Origin: CAZFLM01 sp964519955
GTDB lineage: Bacteria; Armatimonadota; Chthonomonadetes; Chthonomonadales; CAJBBX01
DNA length: 64,000 bases
Assembly (NCBI GenBank): GCA_964519955.1
Contig: CAZFLM010000002.1
Location: forward strand, 62,001-126,000
Direction of reading: 5' to 3'
Part shown: positions 43,001 through 50,174 of the stretch, piece after piece
Layout of the letters: each line of letters opens with the position of its first letter
How positions within the stretch are numbered: position 1 is the stretch's first letter
Program-made: the position numbers and the translations under genes
Notes under the pieces: generated by a model
Database searches by the model: none
What the model was told of the DNA's origin: nothing
The model's input: only the letters and a program-made list of their open reading frames with translations

Positions 43001-43367
43001 GCGCGTGAAGCTCGGCGTCCTGCGCGTCCGCGGCGACCAGGTGTCGTTCACGCCGGAAGAGGGCGCGGGCGAGGAAAAGCTGGCCTGGTACACCCGCAAC
43101 GTGAACGCCGAGGGCAAGGTGGTAGACTTCGGCGCGCTCCGCACCAATGGCAGCGTGCTGGTTCGCCGCGAGGGCGACAACTGGGTCCTGCGCGCCATGC
43201 CCCGCGACGGCAAGTTCACGGTGGAGTTGAGCGCGGCCAAGTTCAAGGCGCCCACGACCGTCCGCTGCGAGGGCGGCTCCGCGCCCACCATCCGCCCCGC
43301 CGCGTCGGGCGCCTACTGGAAGCTGGACCTGAACGGGGCAAAGACGTACACCTGGCCGGCGCGGTAG
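40068..43367 (+). CDS. Large secreted protein, putative glycoside hydrolase (DUF5696-like barrel)
   Basis: The 1099-residue protein has a signal peptide (LVLATALAVLALPALGQA). An N-terminal NPCBM/galactose-binding-like beta domain covers about 60-210 (GVAFQQFSIKLPAGANRITLRG). A beta-sandwich follows, then a TIM-barrel-like region (about 470-800) with IHDWQRSGYDNALPDHLPA, VSLHENYVDYYPNYDHY, FHIDFRAGEPG and GPVFGEGNNHAYWSG. Conserved Asp/Glu residues after strands suggest a retaining glycosidase. The C-terminal beta domains bind sugars or stabilise. I place it with DUF5696/GH101-like proteins by sight; the exact family is uncertain. GGAGGA precedes the ATG. Confidence 0.65.
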   Translation: MRRLVLATALAVLALPALGQATIAPDSAVMKLDEIGLYSVGWVYRGKAEQRFPDGWAGFFDDSCGVACQPAAPQNGKRAFLLHCPWRGGTGVAFQQFSIKLPAGANRITLRGAVAMRSDIIVQSDGATFRVFVDGQKLLDTNRTDDTWKPFSFDLTAKKGQTVVVRFETDPGPKDNSGFDFSLWGDRELVVEGVDFATTRRPDPPALNLTRMGDPFGVASDGIQKLDTSGTPGFDGDTATYTYAGADGTMTYRWNRPTKPEDPVFGAIALRAKMKGDTEVEIPVATTANIGWLKPAKFVGSQWLVQAGPNGQSTCVVKYDVGGQPAAITLTAKLTGKRLRLDVSCDQPLIQSVAGGSYGPVMRRIAATSPYNPCQPYFLPNENLFVSAYPNWMASNASEHGGVGVSYWAMTDGSHNPVREQFVYTAAWHLAEVFPEIPNPASPFREKLADKVILDIWGGKYTDIARTFETLKEYGIDHCAAIIHDWQRSGYDNALPDHLPAAADKGGDEGMKVLVQTGTRLGYLVSLHENYVDYYPNYDHYTESDICLNSEGKKIQAWYNPGTKIQSFAVKPTAILRLAATQSPEISRRFGTNSNYLDVHSAVPPWFHIDFRAGEPGAGMFKTVFDAHRDLWAYERKTHHGPVFGEGNNHAYWSGLLDGVEAQFGTGWAGNEGMGAPLAVDFDLLQIHPRQLNHGMGYYERWWGRPQWGSIPPLAVLDQYRMQEVVYGHAGFLAGSVWNNVPYAWLERHLMSPVTARYGTKTVKSIRYEVGGKWVDGTAAAKAGEWKRVEVAYGNGLTITANDAEKPMTVDDVVLPRFGWVAKGAGVTAWTALKGGVVADYAETPESVFANARDAALWNTSGITRVLPRATKVAQTGPRSFSVTYSWRVDDLMKMDCNAFVHFSKNAFDTYDEQIVFQQDHGMATASSKWQRGTAYQDGPYTIQVPANVPDGDYSWTIGLINPGGGRVSLMGVDDGHGRVKLGVLRVRGDQVSFTPEEGAGEEKLAWYTRNVNAEGKVVDFGALRTNGSVLVRREGDNWVLRAMPRDGKFTVELSAAKFKAPTTVRCEGGSAPTIRPAASGAYWKLDLNGAKTYTWPAR

Positions 43368-43406
43368 GAGTTTCGCGGGACCAGACACAAACACGGAGGG
43401 GCCGAG

Positions 43407-43787
43407 ATGCCGTTCACGTGGTCGGACGCGTGGTTGCTGAACAGCGTGGTGATGCTCGGAGAGGAGGGCGGCGACCTCTCGGTCGTCATCGGCGCGGGGG
43501 ACGCCGTCAGCCACGCGATCTTCACGCTGGAGGAGTTGCGGAGCGGCTTCGCCCGGCTGGAGGCCGCTGGTCTGATCGCCAAGCAGGGCACAGGATACGC
43601 AGCGACCGGTGACGGGCTGGCGTATGAGCGCACTCGCGGCTCATGGCTCGCCAACATCGAGCGCATTGCGAAACGCCTGGAGCACCGGCCCTGCCCAGAC
43701 GTGCCGCCGGGCGCGGCGAGCAGGCCGACCGCGGCGGAGTACGAGGCAGCGTGTGCCGCATACCTCGCCGCAATGCGCAGATCCTGA
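43407..43787 (+). CDS. Small protein with winged-helix-like N-terminus
   Basis: I do not recognise the family of this 126-residue protein. The segment FTLEELRSGFARLEAAGLIAKQGTGYAATGDG looks like the recognition helix and wing of a winged-helix domain, preceded by a helix (WSDAWLLNSVVMLGEEGG). The C-terminal half is helical (WLANIERIAKRLEHR, AEYEAACAAYLAAMRR). CGGAGGGG lies before the ATG. It follows the secreted hydrolase gene by 39 bases and may share its transcript. Confidence 0.6.
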   Translation: MPFTWSDAWLLNSVVMLGEEGGDLSVVIGAGDAVSHAIFTLEELRSGFARLEAAGLIAKQGTGYAATGDGLAYERTRGSWLANIERIAKRLEHRPCPDVPPGAASRPTAAEYEAACAAYLAAMRRS

Positions 43788-43797
43788 GCCATACAGA

Positions 43798-43838
43798 GCA
43801 CAACGGCCCCACGGCATCGCGCCGCGGGGCCGTTGTGC
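43798..43838. terminator. Bidirectional terminator between convergent genes
   Basis: GCACAACGGCCCC (43798-43810) pairs perfectly with GGGGCCGTTGTGC (43826-43838); the loop region can extend the stem with CGGC/GCCG. Confidence 0.7.
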
Positions 43839-43853
43839 TTCGAACTGATCCAC

Positions 43854-44369
43854 CTACTCCTGCGCGGAGCCGACGACCTCGACGCGGATGGTGCCGCAGC
43901 ACTGGCCGGGGCCATGGCTGTGACCATGCTTGTGCCCCTTGCCCCCGGCGCAGCAGCCCCCGTCGTCGTTGCGCTTGAAGTTGGCGCTCCCGCATGAGGG
44001 GCACCCGGTGGGCCGCCCCGTGCACTTCTCGACGTGCCACTCGTGCGAGCAGTCGATGCACAGGAAGACGCGATTCTCACCCATCTCGACGTTGCCTCCC
44101 TGGACCCGCAGCGCCCGGCCATTCACGATCGCCTCGGCCAGCTTGGCGCGCGCCGCCTCGAGGATGCGCCCAAACGTCTGCCGCGACACGCCCATCGCCT
44201 CGGCGGCCTGCTGCTGGTAAAGGCGCTCCAGATCGGCCAAACGCACCGCCTCCAGCTCGTCGACGGAGAGGATGATCGCCTCGCCCTCGCAGCACTCCGC
44301 GCCGACAGGCGTCAGCCCGGCGCACCTGGGCGCACCAGCAACGATCCGGCAGCAAGTAGGTCGTGGCAT
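43854..44369 (-). CDS. DUF134 family helix-turn-helix regulator with zinc ribbon and His/Cys-rich tail
   Basis: The 171-residue protein begins PRPTCCRIVAGAP and contains ILSVDELEAVRLADLERLYQQQAAEAMGVSRQTFGRILEAAR, the DUF134 helix-turn-helix of sigma-70-region-4 type. After it lie a zinc-ribbon-like part (CIDCSHEWHVEKC, then CPSCGSANF) and a metal-binding tail (CCAGGKGHKHGHSHGPGQCC). DUF134 genes often sit near NifX/NafY-type iron-molybdenum-cluster-binding proteins; none is in view. Metal- or cluster-dependent regulation is inferred. Its promoter contains a perfect palindrome, so autoregulation is likely. Confidence 0.88.
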   Translation of the reverse strand: MPRPTCCRIVAGAPRCAGLTPVGAECCEGEAIILSVDELEAVRLADLERLYQQQAAEAMGVSRQTFGRILEAARAKLAEAIVNGRALRVQGGNVEMGENRVFLCIDCSHEWHVEKCTGRPTGCPSCGSANFKRNDDGGCCAGGKGHKHGHSHGPGQCCGTIRVEVVGSAQE

Positions 44370-44397
44370 CGAACGGCTCCGTTCCTGCGGGAACAGT

Positions 44398-44428
44398 TTA
44401 TTATGGGCATATGCCCATAATAAGTCAA
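44398..44428 (-). promoter_or_regulatory. Promoter with a 26-bp perfect palindromic operator upstream of the DUF134 gene
   Basis: On the minus strand TTGACT (44428-44423) and CATAAT (44405-44400) are 17 bases apart. The perfect palindrome 44398-44423, with arms TTATTATGGGCAT and its complement, fills the spacer and the -10 box. A bound dimer would block polymerase. The AT-rich arms stand out from the GC-rich surroundings. Confidence 0.85.
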
Positions 44429-44521
44429 GGGGGGCTGGGGGCTGGACGGTGCTGGCCGAACGTGCTGCGGACCGACGGTCGACCATCGGACCGGTCCAGC
44501 ACATCCTCGGCCATACAGCGA

Positions 44522-44556
44522 CACACCCACACCGTCGTCACCGGTGGTTCCACGCG
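44522..44556. repeat. Short copy of the dispersed CACCGGTGGTTCCA repeat
   Basis: TCACCGGTGGTTCCACGCGCGG resembles TCATCGGTGGTTCCAGCCGCGG at 45994-46016 within the R1 element. The stop codon of the TolB-like gene (44538-44540) falls inside it. Confidence 0.5.
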
Positions 44557-45851
44557 CGGACCGGTGCCCAGAAGTCGAACGCCTCGGTCGGTGCCAGCCC
44601 TCCGCGCAATTCCACGGGACCCACGAGCTTCCGAAGCCCCTTCCCGTCGTCCCCAATCACCCACAAGCTGAAGTGCCTCTCGGGGTACCTGACCACGAAG
44701 ACGATGTGCCTCCCGTCGCCGCACCACATCGGGTACCAGATGCCATTGCCGCCGGCACGGTGCACGCGCTTCTTGTGCGTGCCATCCGCCGACATGACAC
44801 AGAGCTGGTTGGCATGGAACGCCAGGTCATCCATGCTTCCCTTCGCCCGGAACAGGCTGTTCTCGACGAATGCGAACCGCTTGCCATCGGGCGACCACGC
44901 CGGGAAGAAGCTGTCTGTCGCTTCGTCGGTGATGCGGTGGCTGCGCCAGGTCCTGGGATCGACAACCAGAAGGGTCTTGGGCCCAAGGCCCCAACGGTCG
45001 CCACCGTCGCCGACCACGATGCGGCTCGTATCGGGTGAGTAGGCGTACCAGTCGCCCATCTTCATCGCCAGGTTCGGCGCGAGGCTCCTGCGCTTGCCGG
45101 TCTCGGCGTCGAAGGCGTAGAGCGGCGTTCCGTCAAGGTTCCCCGACCCGGCCATGTAAACGTAGGTCCCCATGAAGACATGCCGGCTGTCGGGCGACCA
45201 ACCGGCCAGTTCTGGAAGCACGTCCCAGCGGCCCTTGGCATCGTAGACGATCCGGTGCTGCGAACCATCAGGGCGCTGGACCCAGAGGACACCGGTGCCC
45301 CTGTTCCAGTCGGTGCCCTCGCGGTTCCAGTTGATCCACCTGCGCGTGAACGCGATCCATCGCTTGTCGGGACTGACCTGGAAGCTGACCGTGTCGTTGC
45401 GGTGCTCGACCGGCATCGCCGCCAGCCGCTCCGGCCTGATGTCCGGCGCGCGCGACAGCCAGATAGACCGGCTCTTCCGGTACACGACCTCGTCGTGGCG
45501 CCCCACCCAGGCGGCGTCCTGCGCCCCCCGCACGATGCGCACATCGGAGCCATCGCGCCGAACAAGCAGCGTGCGCTCCCAGTAGTGCTCGTTGTCCGCC
45601 GATCGCTGCTCGAAGAGAAGCCACTTGCCGGTAGGCGACCACTTCGGGCGCTCGGCTATGCCGCGGGTAGTCACCTGCAGGATACGGCCACCAGGCAACT
45701 CGCGGATACACAGCTTGCCGCCCTGCACGTACGCGAGCACACCGTACGACGCGTTCGGGTCGGCGCGCTCCGGAGCGCACGAGGCCCAACGCGCACCACT
45801 CACCAGCAAGAGCAAGCCCAAAGACGCGATGCGGCATCCAGACACGCTCAC
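44538..45851 (-). CDS. Secreted TolB-like PD40 beta-propeller protein
   Basis: The 437-residue protein has a signal peptide (GCRIASLGLLLLVSGARWASCA). A beta propeller follows, built of WD40-like PD40 blades: GIAERPKWSPTGKWLLFEQ, VSFQVSPDKRWIAFTRR, LAGWSPDSRHVFMGT, DWYAYSPDTSRIVVGD, FFPAWSPDGKRFAFVEN and YPMWCGDGRHIVFVV. The start is taken as GTG at 45851, seven bases after TGGAGG. PD40 propellers bind proteins or peptides in the periplasm, as in TolB. No Tol-Pal genes are nearby. The last residues (WNHR) come from a dispersed repeat. Confidence 0.8.
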   Translation of the reverse strand: MSVSGCRIASLGLLLLVSGARWASCAPERADPNASYGVLAYVQGGKLCIRELPGGRILQVTTRGIAERPKWSPTGKWLLFEQRSADNEHYWERTLLVRRDGSDVRIVRGAQDAAWVGRHDEVVYRKSRSIWLSRAPDIRPERLAAMPVEHRNDTVSFQVSPDKRWIAFTRRWINWNREGTDWNRGTGVLWVQRPDGSQHRIVYDAKGRWDVLPELAGWSPDSRHVFMGTYVYMAGSGNLDGTPLYAFDAETGKRRSLAPNLAMKMGDWYAYSPDTSRIVVGDGGDRWGLGPKTLLVVDPRTWRSHRITDEATDSFFPAWSPDGKRFAFVENSLFRAKGSMDDLAFHANQLCVMSADGTHKKRVHRAGGNGIWYPMWCGDGRHIVFVVRYPERHFSLWVIGDDGKGLRKLVGPVELRGGLAPTEAFDFWAPVRAWNHR

Positions 45852-45913
45852 GTCAACGCCTCCACATGTAGGTTCTGAGACCACGCCGAGGGAGTACCCC
45901 TCACCCCGGCTGC

Positions 45914-46013
45914 ATCATCCGCGTTCCCATCACGCCCCCATCCCCGTTCATCGGTGTCCATCGGTGGATTCAGAACGCCGTTATCCGCCCGCATAGGTGT
46001 CCATCGGTGGTTC
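45914..46013. repeat. Dispersed repeat R1 (CATCGGTGT-type)
   Basis: The segment runs through CATCATCCGCGTTCCCATCA, CCCGTTCATCGGTGTCCATC, GGTGGATTCAGAACGCCGTT and ATAGGTGTCCATCGGTGGTT. It shares its modules (CATCCGCGTTCCCATC, CATCGGTGTNCATCGGTGGAT, AGAACGCC, CGCCGTTATCC) with R2 at 46749. Confidence 0.75.
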
Positions 46014-46436
46014 CAGCCGCGGCCAGGCGCCCTCGCGGAGCGGGTGGAGGGTCACGGGCAGATACCGAGCGTAGAGCGTGAAGTCCTGGTCGGTCGTGAA
46101 GACGGCCAGACCCAGGCGGGCCGCCACGGAGCAGATGAGGAAGTCCGTGTTGGCGCCCTGGACGCCGTGCGTACGGCACGTGTTGTAGAACCGTGCGGCG
46201 GTGACGAAGTCGTCGGTGATGAGCGCGATGTCCGGGAAGGCGCGCAGGTGGGCGTCAAGCCGCTGGAAGTTCCCCGCGTCGCGAACTCCCGACAGGATCT
46301 CCTGCCGAATGGGGCCGATGATGCGCACGGACTGGCTCGCCACCAGCCTCCGCAGCTCATCCGCGACGGCGCCCTGCGCATCCGGGCCTCGGCGCAGAGC
46401 CATCGACCAGACGCATGTGTCGACCAGGATGCTCAC
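45981..46436 (-). CDS. vapC: PIN-domain toxin (VapC)
   Basis: The 151-residue protein starts with GTG at 46436 and reads SILVDTCVWSMALRRG, the PIN Asp with Trp typical of VapC. IIGPIRQEILSGVRD carries the conserved Glu, GVQGANTDFLICSVAARLGLAVFTTDQDF the two downstream Asp residues, and YARYLPVTLHPL the end. The GTG overlaps the stop codon of the antitoxin gene (GTGA). The C-terminal EPPMDTYAGG and the stop codon are encoded by dispersed repeat R1. Confidence 0.85.
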   Translation of the reverse strand: MSILVDTCVWSMALRRGPDAQGAVADELRRLVASQSVRIIGPIRQEILSGVRDAGNFQRLDAHLRAFPDIALITDDFVTAARFYNTCRTHGVQGANTDFLICSVAARLGLAVFTTDQDFTLYARYLPVTLHPLREGAWPRLEPPMDTYAGG

Positions 46437-46633
46437 GAGCGCAGCCGCTGGGCCTTGTAGTCGTAGCCAGAGTCGATATCGACCGTGCCGAACAGGTCCA
46501 CGATCCGCTCCTGCTGCAGGTGGCCGATGTAGTGCGTGAGGGCTTGCGTGACGGCAGCCTTCTTCGTGCGGTGACCACCCAGAACCATCGCCTCTTCGAT
46601 CAGCCGGTCGTCCAGTTGCAGGTTCGTCGCCAT
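46433..46633 (-). CDS. vapB: Type II antitoxin (VapB, DUF2191-like)
   Basis: The 66-residue protein reads ATNLQLDDRLIEEAMVLGG then RTKKAAVTQALTHYIGHLQQ, the ribbon-helix-helix layout of the VapB antitoxin family in which KKAAVTQAL is the conserved helix. It ends FGTVDIDSGYDYKAQR, the toxin-binding tail. GGGAGGTGG precedes the ATG at 46633. It overlaps the VapC gene. Confidence 0.85.
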   Translation of the reverse strand: MATNLQLDDRLIEEAMVLGGHRTKKAAVTQALTHYIGHLQQERIVDLFGTVDIDSGYDYKAQRLRS

Positions 46634-46748
46634 GGGAACCACCTCCCGACACATACTATCACACATTCACCCACACATGCGACGCGGGCACTCCAACGGA
46701 CAGCCGGATGCCTCGCAACGACGGCTCGGCATGACCACCGTCACCACC

Positions 46749-46838
46749 CCATCATCTGCGCCCATCAGCGTCCATCCGCGTTCCCATCGCGCCGTTATCC
46801 CCGTGCATCGGTGTTCATCGGTGGATCAAGAACGCCGC
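46749..46838. repeat. Dispersed repeat R2 (CATCGGTGT-type)
   Basis: Modules CATCATCTGCGCCCATCAGC, GTCCATCCGCGTTCCCATCG, CGCCGTTATCC, CATCGGTGTTCATCGGTGGA and AGAACGCC match R1 in a rearranged order. The ABC transporter stop codon (46795-46797) lies inside, in the same CGCCGTTATCC module that holds the VapC stop codon in R1. Confidence 0.75.
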
Positions 46839-48594
46839 CCTCCGCACGCAGCACCATCCCGCTGACCTGGAGCTGGTGCAGGCGGGTGTATAGGCCGTCG
46901 TTCGAGACCAGCTCCGCGTGCGTGCCAGTCTCCGCGATGCGGCCGCCCTCCAACACCACGATGCGGTCCGCGCCCTGGATGGTGGAGAGACGGTGGGCGA
47001 TGACGAACGACGTGCGCCCCTTCATCAGGCGGGCCATGGCGTCCTGGACCAGGCGCTCCGACTCCGAGTCCTGCGCGGAGGTCGCCTCGTCGAGGATGAG
47101 GATGCTGGGGTTCCGGAGGATGGCCCGGGCGATCGCGAGGCGCTGCTTCTGGCCGACCGAGAGGCGCGCGCCGCGCTCCCCAACTTGCGTCTCGTAGCCC
47201 TCCGGCAACGCGGCGATGAAGTCGTGGGCGTTCGCGGCGCGTGCGGCCTCCTCGATCTCTGCATCGGTCGCGTCGTCCCGCCCGAAGCGGATGTTCTCGC
47301 GCACGCTCGTGCCGAAGAGGAACGGCTCCTGCGGCACGATGGCGATCTGATCGCGCAGAGAGGCCAGCGTCGCCTCGCGCACGTCGACGCCGTCGATCAT
47401 CACGGCGCCGCCCGCCGCGTCGTACAGCCGGGGGATGAGCGAGACGAGCGTCGTCTTGCCGGAGCCGCTGGGCCCCACCAGCGCCACCGCCTCGCCGGGC
47501 TGCGCGGTCAGGCACACGTCCGCGAGGATATCGGCGCCCTCCGCCTCGTAGCGGAAGCGCACGTCGCGAAACTCGACCAGCCCCCTGGCGCGGCGCAGCT
47601 CGTGGGCATCGGGCCGCTCGGGTTCGGTCGGCGTGTCGAGGAACTCGAACACCCGGTCCGCCGCCCCCACCGCGCCGGCCACCGCCGCGTAGAGCCCCAC
47701 GAACGCGCCCGCCGGCCCGAACAGCATGCCGAGTACGTTGAGGAAGAGGATCACGTTGCCGGCGGTCATCTCGCCGGAGATCGCACGCCGTGCGCCGAGG
47801 AAGATGACCAGCATCATGCCGGCCGTGGCGATCATGTTGGCCGCGGCGCCATTCGCCGATCCGAGGACTGCCTGGTTCACGCGCACGCGCACAAGGCGGC
47901 TCACGCGCTCCAGGTACCGCGCCAGCTCCGACTTGGAGCGCCCGAACGCCTTCACCTCGCGCTCGCCGGAGATCGACTCCTGCAGCACTTCCTGCACTGC
48001 GCCGGTCTCCTCGCGCACGCGCCGGCCAGCGTTCCGCAGCGGCGGCCCGAAGCGCCAGAGCACCACGGCGAACACGACGGGGATCGGCAGCCCGATGATG
48101 GCCAGCGTAGGATTGCTGCCGAACAGGAGGAACACGGCAACGACGGCGGTCAGGAGGTTGGTAATGACCTCGACGAGCGTGGAGGAGTAAAGCCCCTGCA
48201 GCGCCTCGACGTCGTTCTGCACGACGGACATGATGCCGCCGGTGCGGCGGGCGTCGAAGTACGCCATGGGCAGGGCGTGCAGGTGCTTGAACAGGTCGCG
48301 GCGGAGGTCGCGGGCGGCCCGTTCGCCGACCTGCGCGAAGAGGTAGGCCCGAACGAGGCCCAGCACGGTGCCGGCGAGCGCCACGGAGGTGCCGACGACC
48401 GTGACGAGCGTGAGGGTGCGGAGCCGCTCCTCCGGCGTGCCGCCCTGCACCCACAGCACCTTGTCGACCATCAGCCGGCTGACGTAGGGCCACAGGAACC
48501 CGGACGCGGCCACGCCGAGCGCGCACGCTAGCGCGGCAAGCTGCATGCCCCAGTAGGGCCCCATGTACCGTAGAGCGCGCCTCAGAATGGCCAA
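46795..48594 (-). CDS. ABC exporter, fused permease and ATPase (MsbA-like)
   Basis: The 599-residue half-transporter has six membrane helices in the first 320 residues (for example LAALACALGVAASGFLWPYV, LVTVVGTSVALAGTVLGLV, AGMMLVIFLGARRA). A full ATPase domain follows: Walker A GPSGSGKTT, Q-loop IAIVPQEPFLFG, signature LSVGQKQRLAIARAIL, Walker B ILILDEATSAQD and switch His FVIAHRLSTI. It forms a homodimer that exports lipids, drugs or peptides. Its last residues (LDPPMNTDARG) are encoded by dispersed repeat R2. Confidence 0.92.
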   Translation of the reverse strand: MAILRRALRYMGPYWGMQLAALACALGVAASGFLWPYVSRLMVDKVLWVQGGTPEERLRTLTLVTVVGTSVALAGTVLGLVRAYLFAQVGERAARDLRRDLFKHLHALPMAYFDARRTGGIMSVVQNDVEALQGLYSSTLVEVITNLLTAVVAVFLLFGSNPTLAIIGLPIPVVFAVVLWRFGPPLRNAGRRVREETGAVQEVLQESISGEREVKAFGRSKSELARYLERVSRLVRVRVNQAVLGSANGAAANMIATAGMMLVIFLGARRAISGEMTAGNVILFLNVLGMLFGPAGAFVGLYAAVAGAVGAADRVFEFLDTPTEPERPDAHELRRARGLVEFRDVRFRYEAEGADILADVCLTAQPGEAVALVGPSGSGKTTLVSLIPRLYDAAGGAVMIDGVDVREATLASLRDQIAIVPQEPFLFGTSVRENIRFGRDDATDAEIEEAARAANAHDFIAALPEGYETQVGERGARLSVGQKQRLAIARAILRNPSILILDEATSAQDSESERLVQDAMARLMKGRTSFVIAHRLSTIQGADRIVVLEGGRIAETGTHAELVSNDGLYTRLHQLQVSGMVLRAEGGVLDPPMNTDARG

Positions 48595-48707
48595 GGGTGG
48601 GTACCTCTCGATGGGTGGGATCGTGCAACTCGGCGACGCGACTGGGCGTGTTTGCCTCCACTACGGAGCACCCCACCGTCGCGATCCACCGTGGTGTGGC
48701 AAACGAT

Positions 48708-48740
48708 GCGGCCCTCCCACTGGATGGTTGGAAGGGCCGC
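48708..48740 (-). terminator. Possible terminator after the small zeta-linked gene
   Basis: GCGGCCCT (48708-48715) pairs with AGGGCCGC (48733-48740), 25 bases past the stop codon at 48765 on the minus strand. The stem is short. Confidence 0.35.
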
Positions 48741-48764
48741 GCACTACCGGCGGGCTTGCGAGCG

Positions 48765-48977
48765 CTAGTCGACGTCGGACACGACAATATCGTCAGGCGC
48801 GACGACGACCACGCGGCCGTCCTCCCAGCCGACGACATACTGCCCGCGCTCCTTGTGCTCGCGCATGGCCTTCGCGATCGCCCTGCGTCCGGCCTCTATC
48901 ACGGGGTGGGTGCAGTGCCCATCGCTGCGACCCGCCCCGTTCAGCTCTGAGCGTACTTCCTCAGCAGTCGGTTCCAT
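48765..48977 (-). CDS. Small partner protein of the zeta-toxin-like kinase
   Basis: The 70-residue protein reads EPTAEEVRSELNGAGRSDG, then HPVIEAGRRAIAKAMREHKERGQYVVGWEDGRVVVVAPDDI. Its start lies inside the end of the kinase gene (37-base overlap), so the two are translationally coupled. The helix plus GxxVVxWxDGxVVxxxPDDI pattern recurs in small proteins next to zeta-like kinases, in my recollection. An antitoxin role is inferred from position. Confidence 0.6.
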   Translation of the reverse strand: MEPTAEEVRSELNGAGRSDGHCTHPVIEAGRRAIAKAMREHKERGQYVVGWEDGRVVVVAPDDIVVSDVD

Positions 48978-49501
48978 GCGTCACCATCCCAGATCTCGTT
49001 CGGCCCGATCGCCACTGGGCGAAGGCTGCCCACAACCGAGGCGTCGGCCACGGTCCACGTATCGGCCATCGGCAGATACGTGGCGAACAGGTTCTGCAGC
49101 CCGGCCTCGTAGCGCCTGCGGATGACCGGCTCCGGTATGGAGTGGCCTCCCCGACGCACGCGCTCCTCCACCCGCGCCACGGCCATGTCGGCACTGGGCA
49201 GATAGAGGAAGACCAGCTCGAACGCGTAGCCCCGCGCCCTCATGCGGGCGAGCCAGCCAGCGAACGACCGCGTCGCCAGAGTGGTTTCCACGGCGAAGTC
49301 GGCGCCGGCCGCCTCCAGATCACGCCAGCGACGCAGCAGCTCCCTGCCGGCGGCCAGATCGCGCGCCGGGCCATCGGGCAACTCCATGGCGGCCGCGAAG
49401 TCGTCGGCATTCAGGTACACCGTACCAGCCGGCACCAACTCCGTGGCAACGGTGGACTTGCCGGCGCCGTTCGGGCCGGCGATCAGCATCACCCTCGGCA
49501 T
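48941..49501 (-). CDS. Zeta-toxin-like P-loop kinase
   Basis: The 186-residue protein starts PRVMLIAGPNGAGKSTVATELV (Walker A). It contains YLNADDFAAAM (the substrate-binding Asp region), FAVETTLATRSF and FELVFLYLPSADMAVARVEERVRRGGHSIPEPVIRRRYEAGL, as in zeta-like UDP-GlcNAc kinases. True zeta toxins phosphorylate UDP-sugars and block wall synthesis; many chromosomal relatives have unknown substrates. The small downstream gene overlaps it. Confidence 0.85.
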   Translation of the reverse strand: MPRVMLIAGPNGAGKSTVATELVPAGTVYLNADDFAAAMELPDGPARDLAAGRELLRRWRDLEAAGADFAVETTLATRSFAGWLARMRARGYAFELVFLYLPSADMAVARVEERVRRGGHSIPEPVIRRRYEAGLQNLFATYLPMADTWTVADASVVGSLRPVAIGPNEIWDGDAWNRLLRKYAQS

Positions 49502-49541
49502 CGCTCGGCCGCCGCGTCTATGTCCATTCTACCAAGGTTGT

Positions 49542-50174
49542 CTACTTCGCGGCCCGCGCCTGAAGCCAGGGCTTGATCGCCTTGCCGATGGCGAGCTGGG
49601 CCGCGCGCTGCTCGTGCGGGGTCTTCGGGCCGCCGCTCACCACCGTCACCAGAGGAGTCACCAGCACGGCGCCGGCGGCCTTCAGCGGGTCTTCCTTGGT
49701 GGTGCTGTCCATCCACACCTTGCGGGCGTTCAGGGCCACCTTCGCCTTCTTTACGTCGACCACGATCAGATCGACGGTGCAGGTGGACTTGGTCTTGGGC
49801 CCGAGCCCGATCCAGATGCTGCGCGTGTGCCACTGGCAGCGGCCCGTCACGACGAAGTCGACGTCCAGCTTGCGGCCCAGCGCGATCAACTGCTTCGCGG
49901 ACGGCAGCACCTCGCGATCCGGCTCGGCCGACCGACCCATCTCCTTCCAGGCGTCGCGCACCCTCGTCTCGGCGATGATGTCCAGCGACGACGTGCTCAG
50001 AATGTCCGTCACGCGCTCTTTGGCGGTCTTGACCGCGCCCGGCGTGCCCTTCAGGTAGATCCACGGCAGCACGGCCACCGAACCAGCCTCGCCGCCCTGG
50101 ATGGTCTGCGCCCCGGCGCCAAGCGCCCCGGCGAGCAACAGCCCCGCAACCAACCCCATCACGATCCGCTTCAT
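49542..50174 (-). CDS. Secreted protein of unknown function
   Basis: The 210-residue protein has a signal peptide (IVMGLVAGLLLAGALGAGAQ). The mature part is alternating alpha/beta: VAVLPWIYLKGTPGAVKTAKERVTDIL, LIALGRKLDVDFVVTGRCQW, STCTVDLIVVDVKKAKVALNARKVW. This resembles the periplasmic LpoB/CsgG/GNA1162-type fold, in which a helper binds another envelope protein, but I cannot confirm that. AAAGGAGG gives a very strong ribosome binding site. The 244-base gap 50175-50418 behind it holds no gene that I can support. Confidence 0.6.
   Translation of the reverse strand: MKRIVMGLVAGLLLAGALGAGAQTIQGGEAGSVAVLPWIYLKGTPGAVKTAKERVTDILSTSSLDIIAETRVRDAWKEMGRSAEPDREVLPSAKQLIALGRKLDVDFVVTGRCQWHTRSIWIGLGPKTKSTCTVDLIVVDVKKAKVALNARKVWMDSTTKEDPLKAAGAVLVTPLVTVVSGGPKTPHEQRAAQLAIGKAIKPWLQARAAK

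Noticed and set aside
41217..43514. A long minus-strand open frame opposite the secreted hydrolase
   Set aside because: Same reason: composition typical of an antisense frame, and the plus-strand gene has a signal peptide and ribosome binding site.
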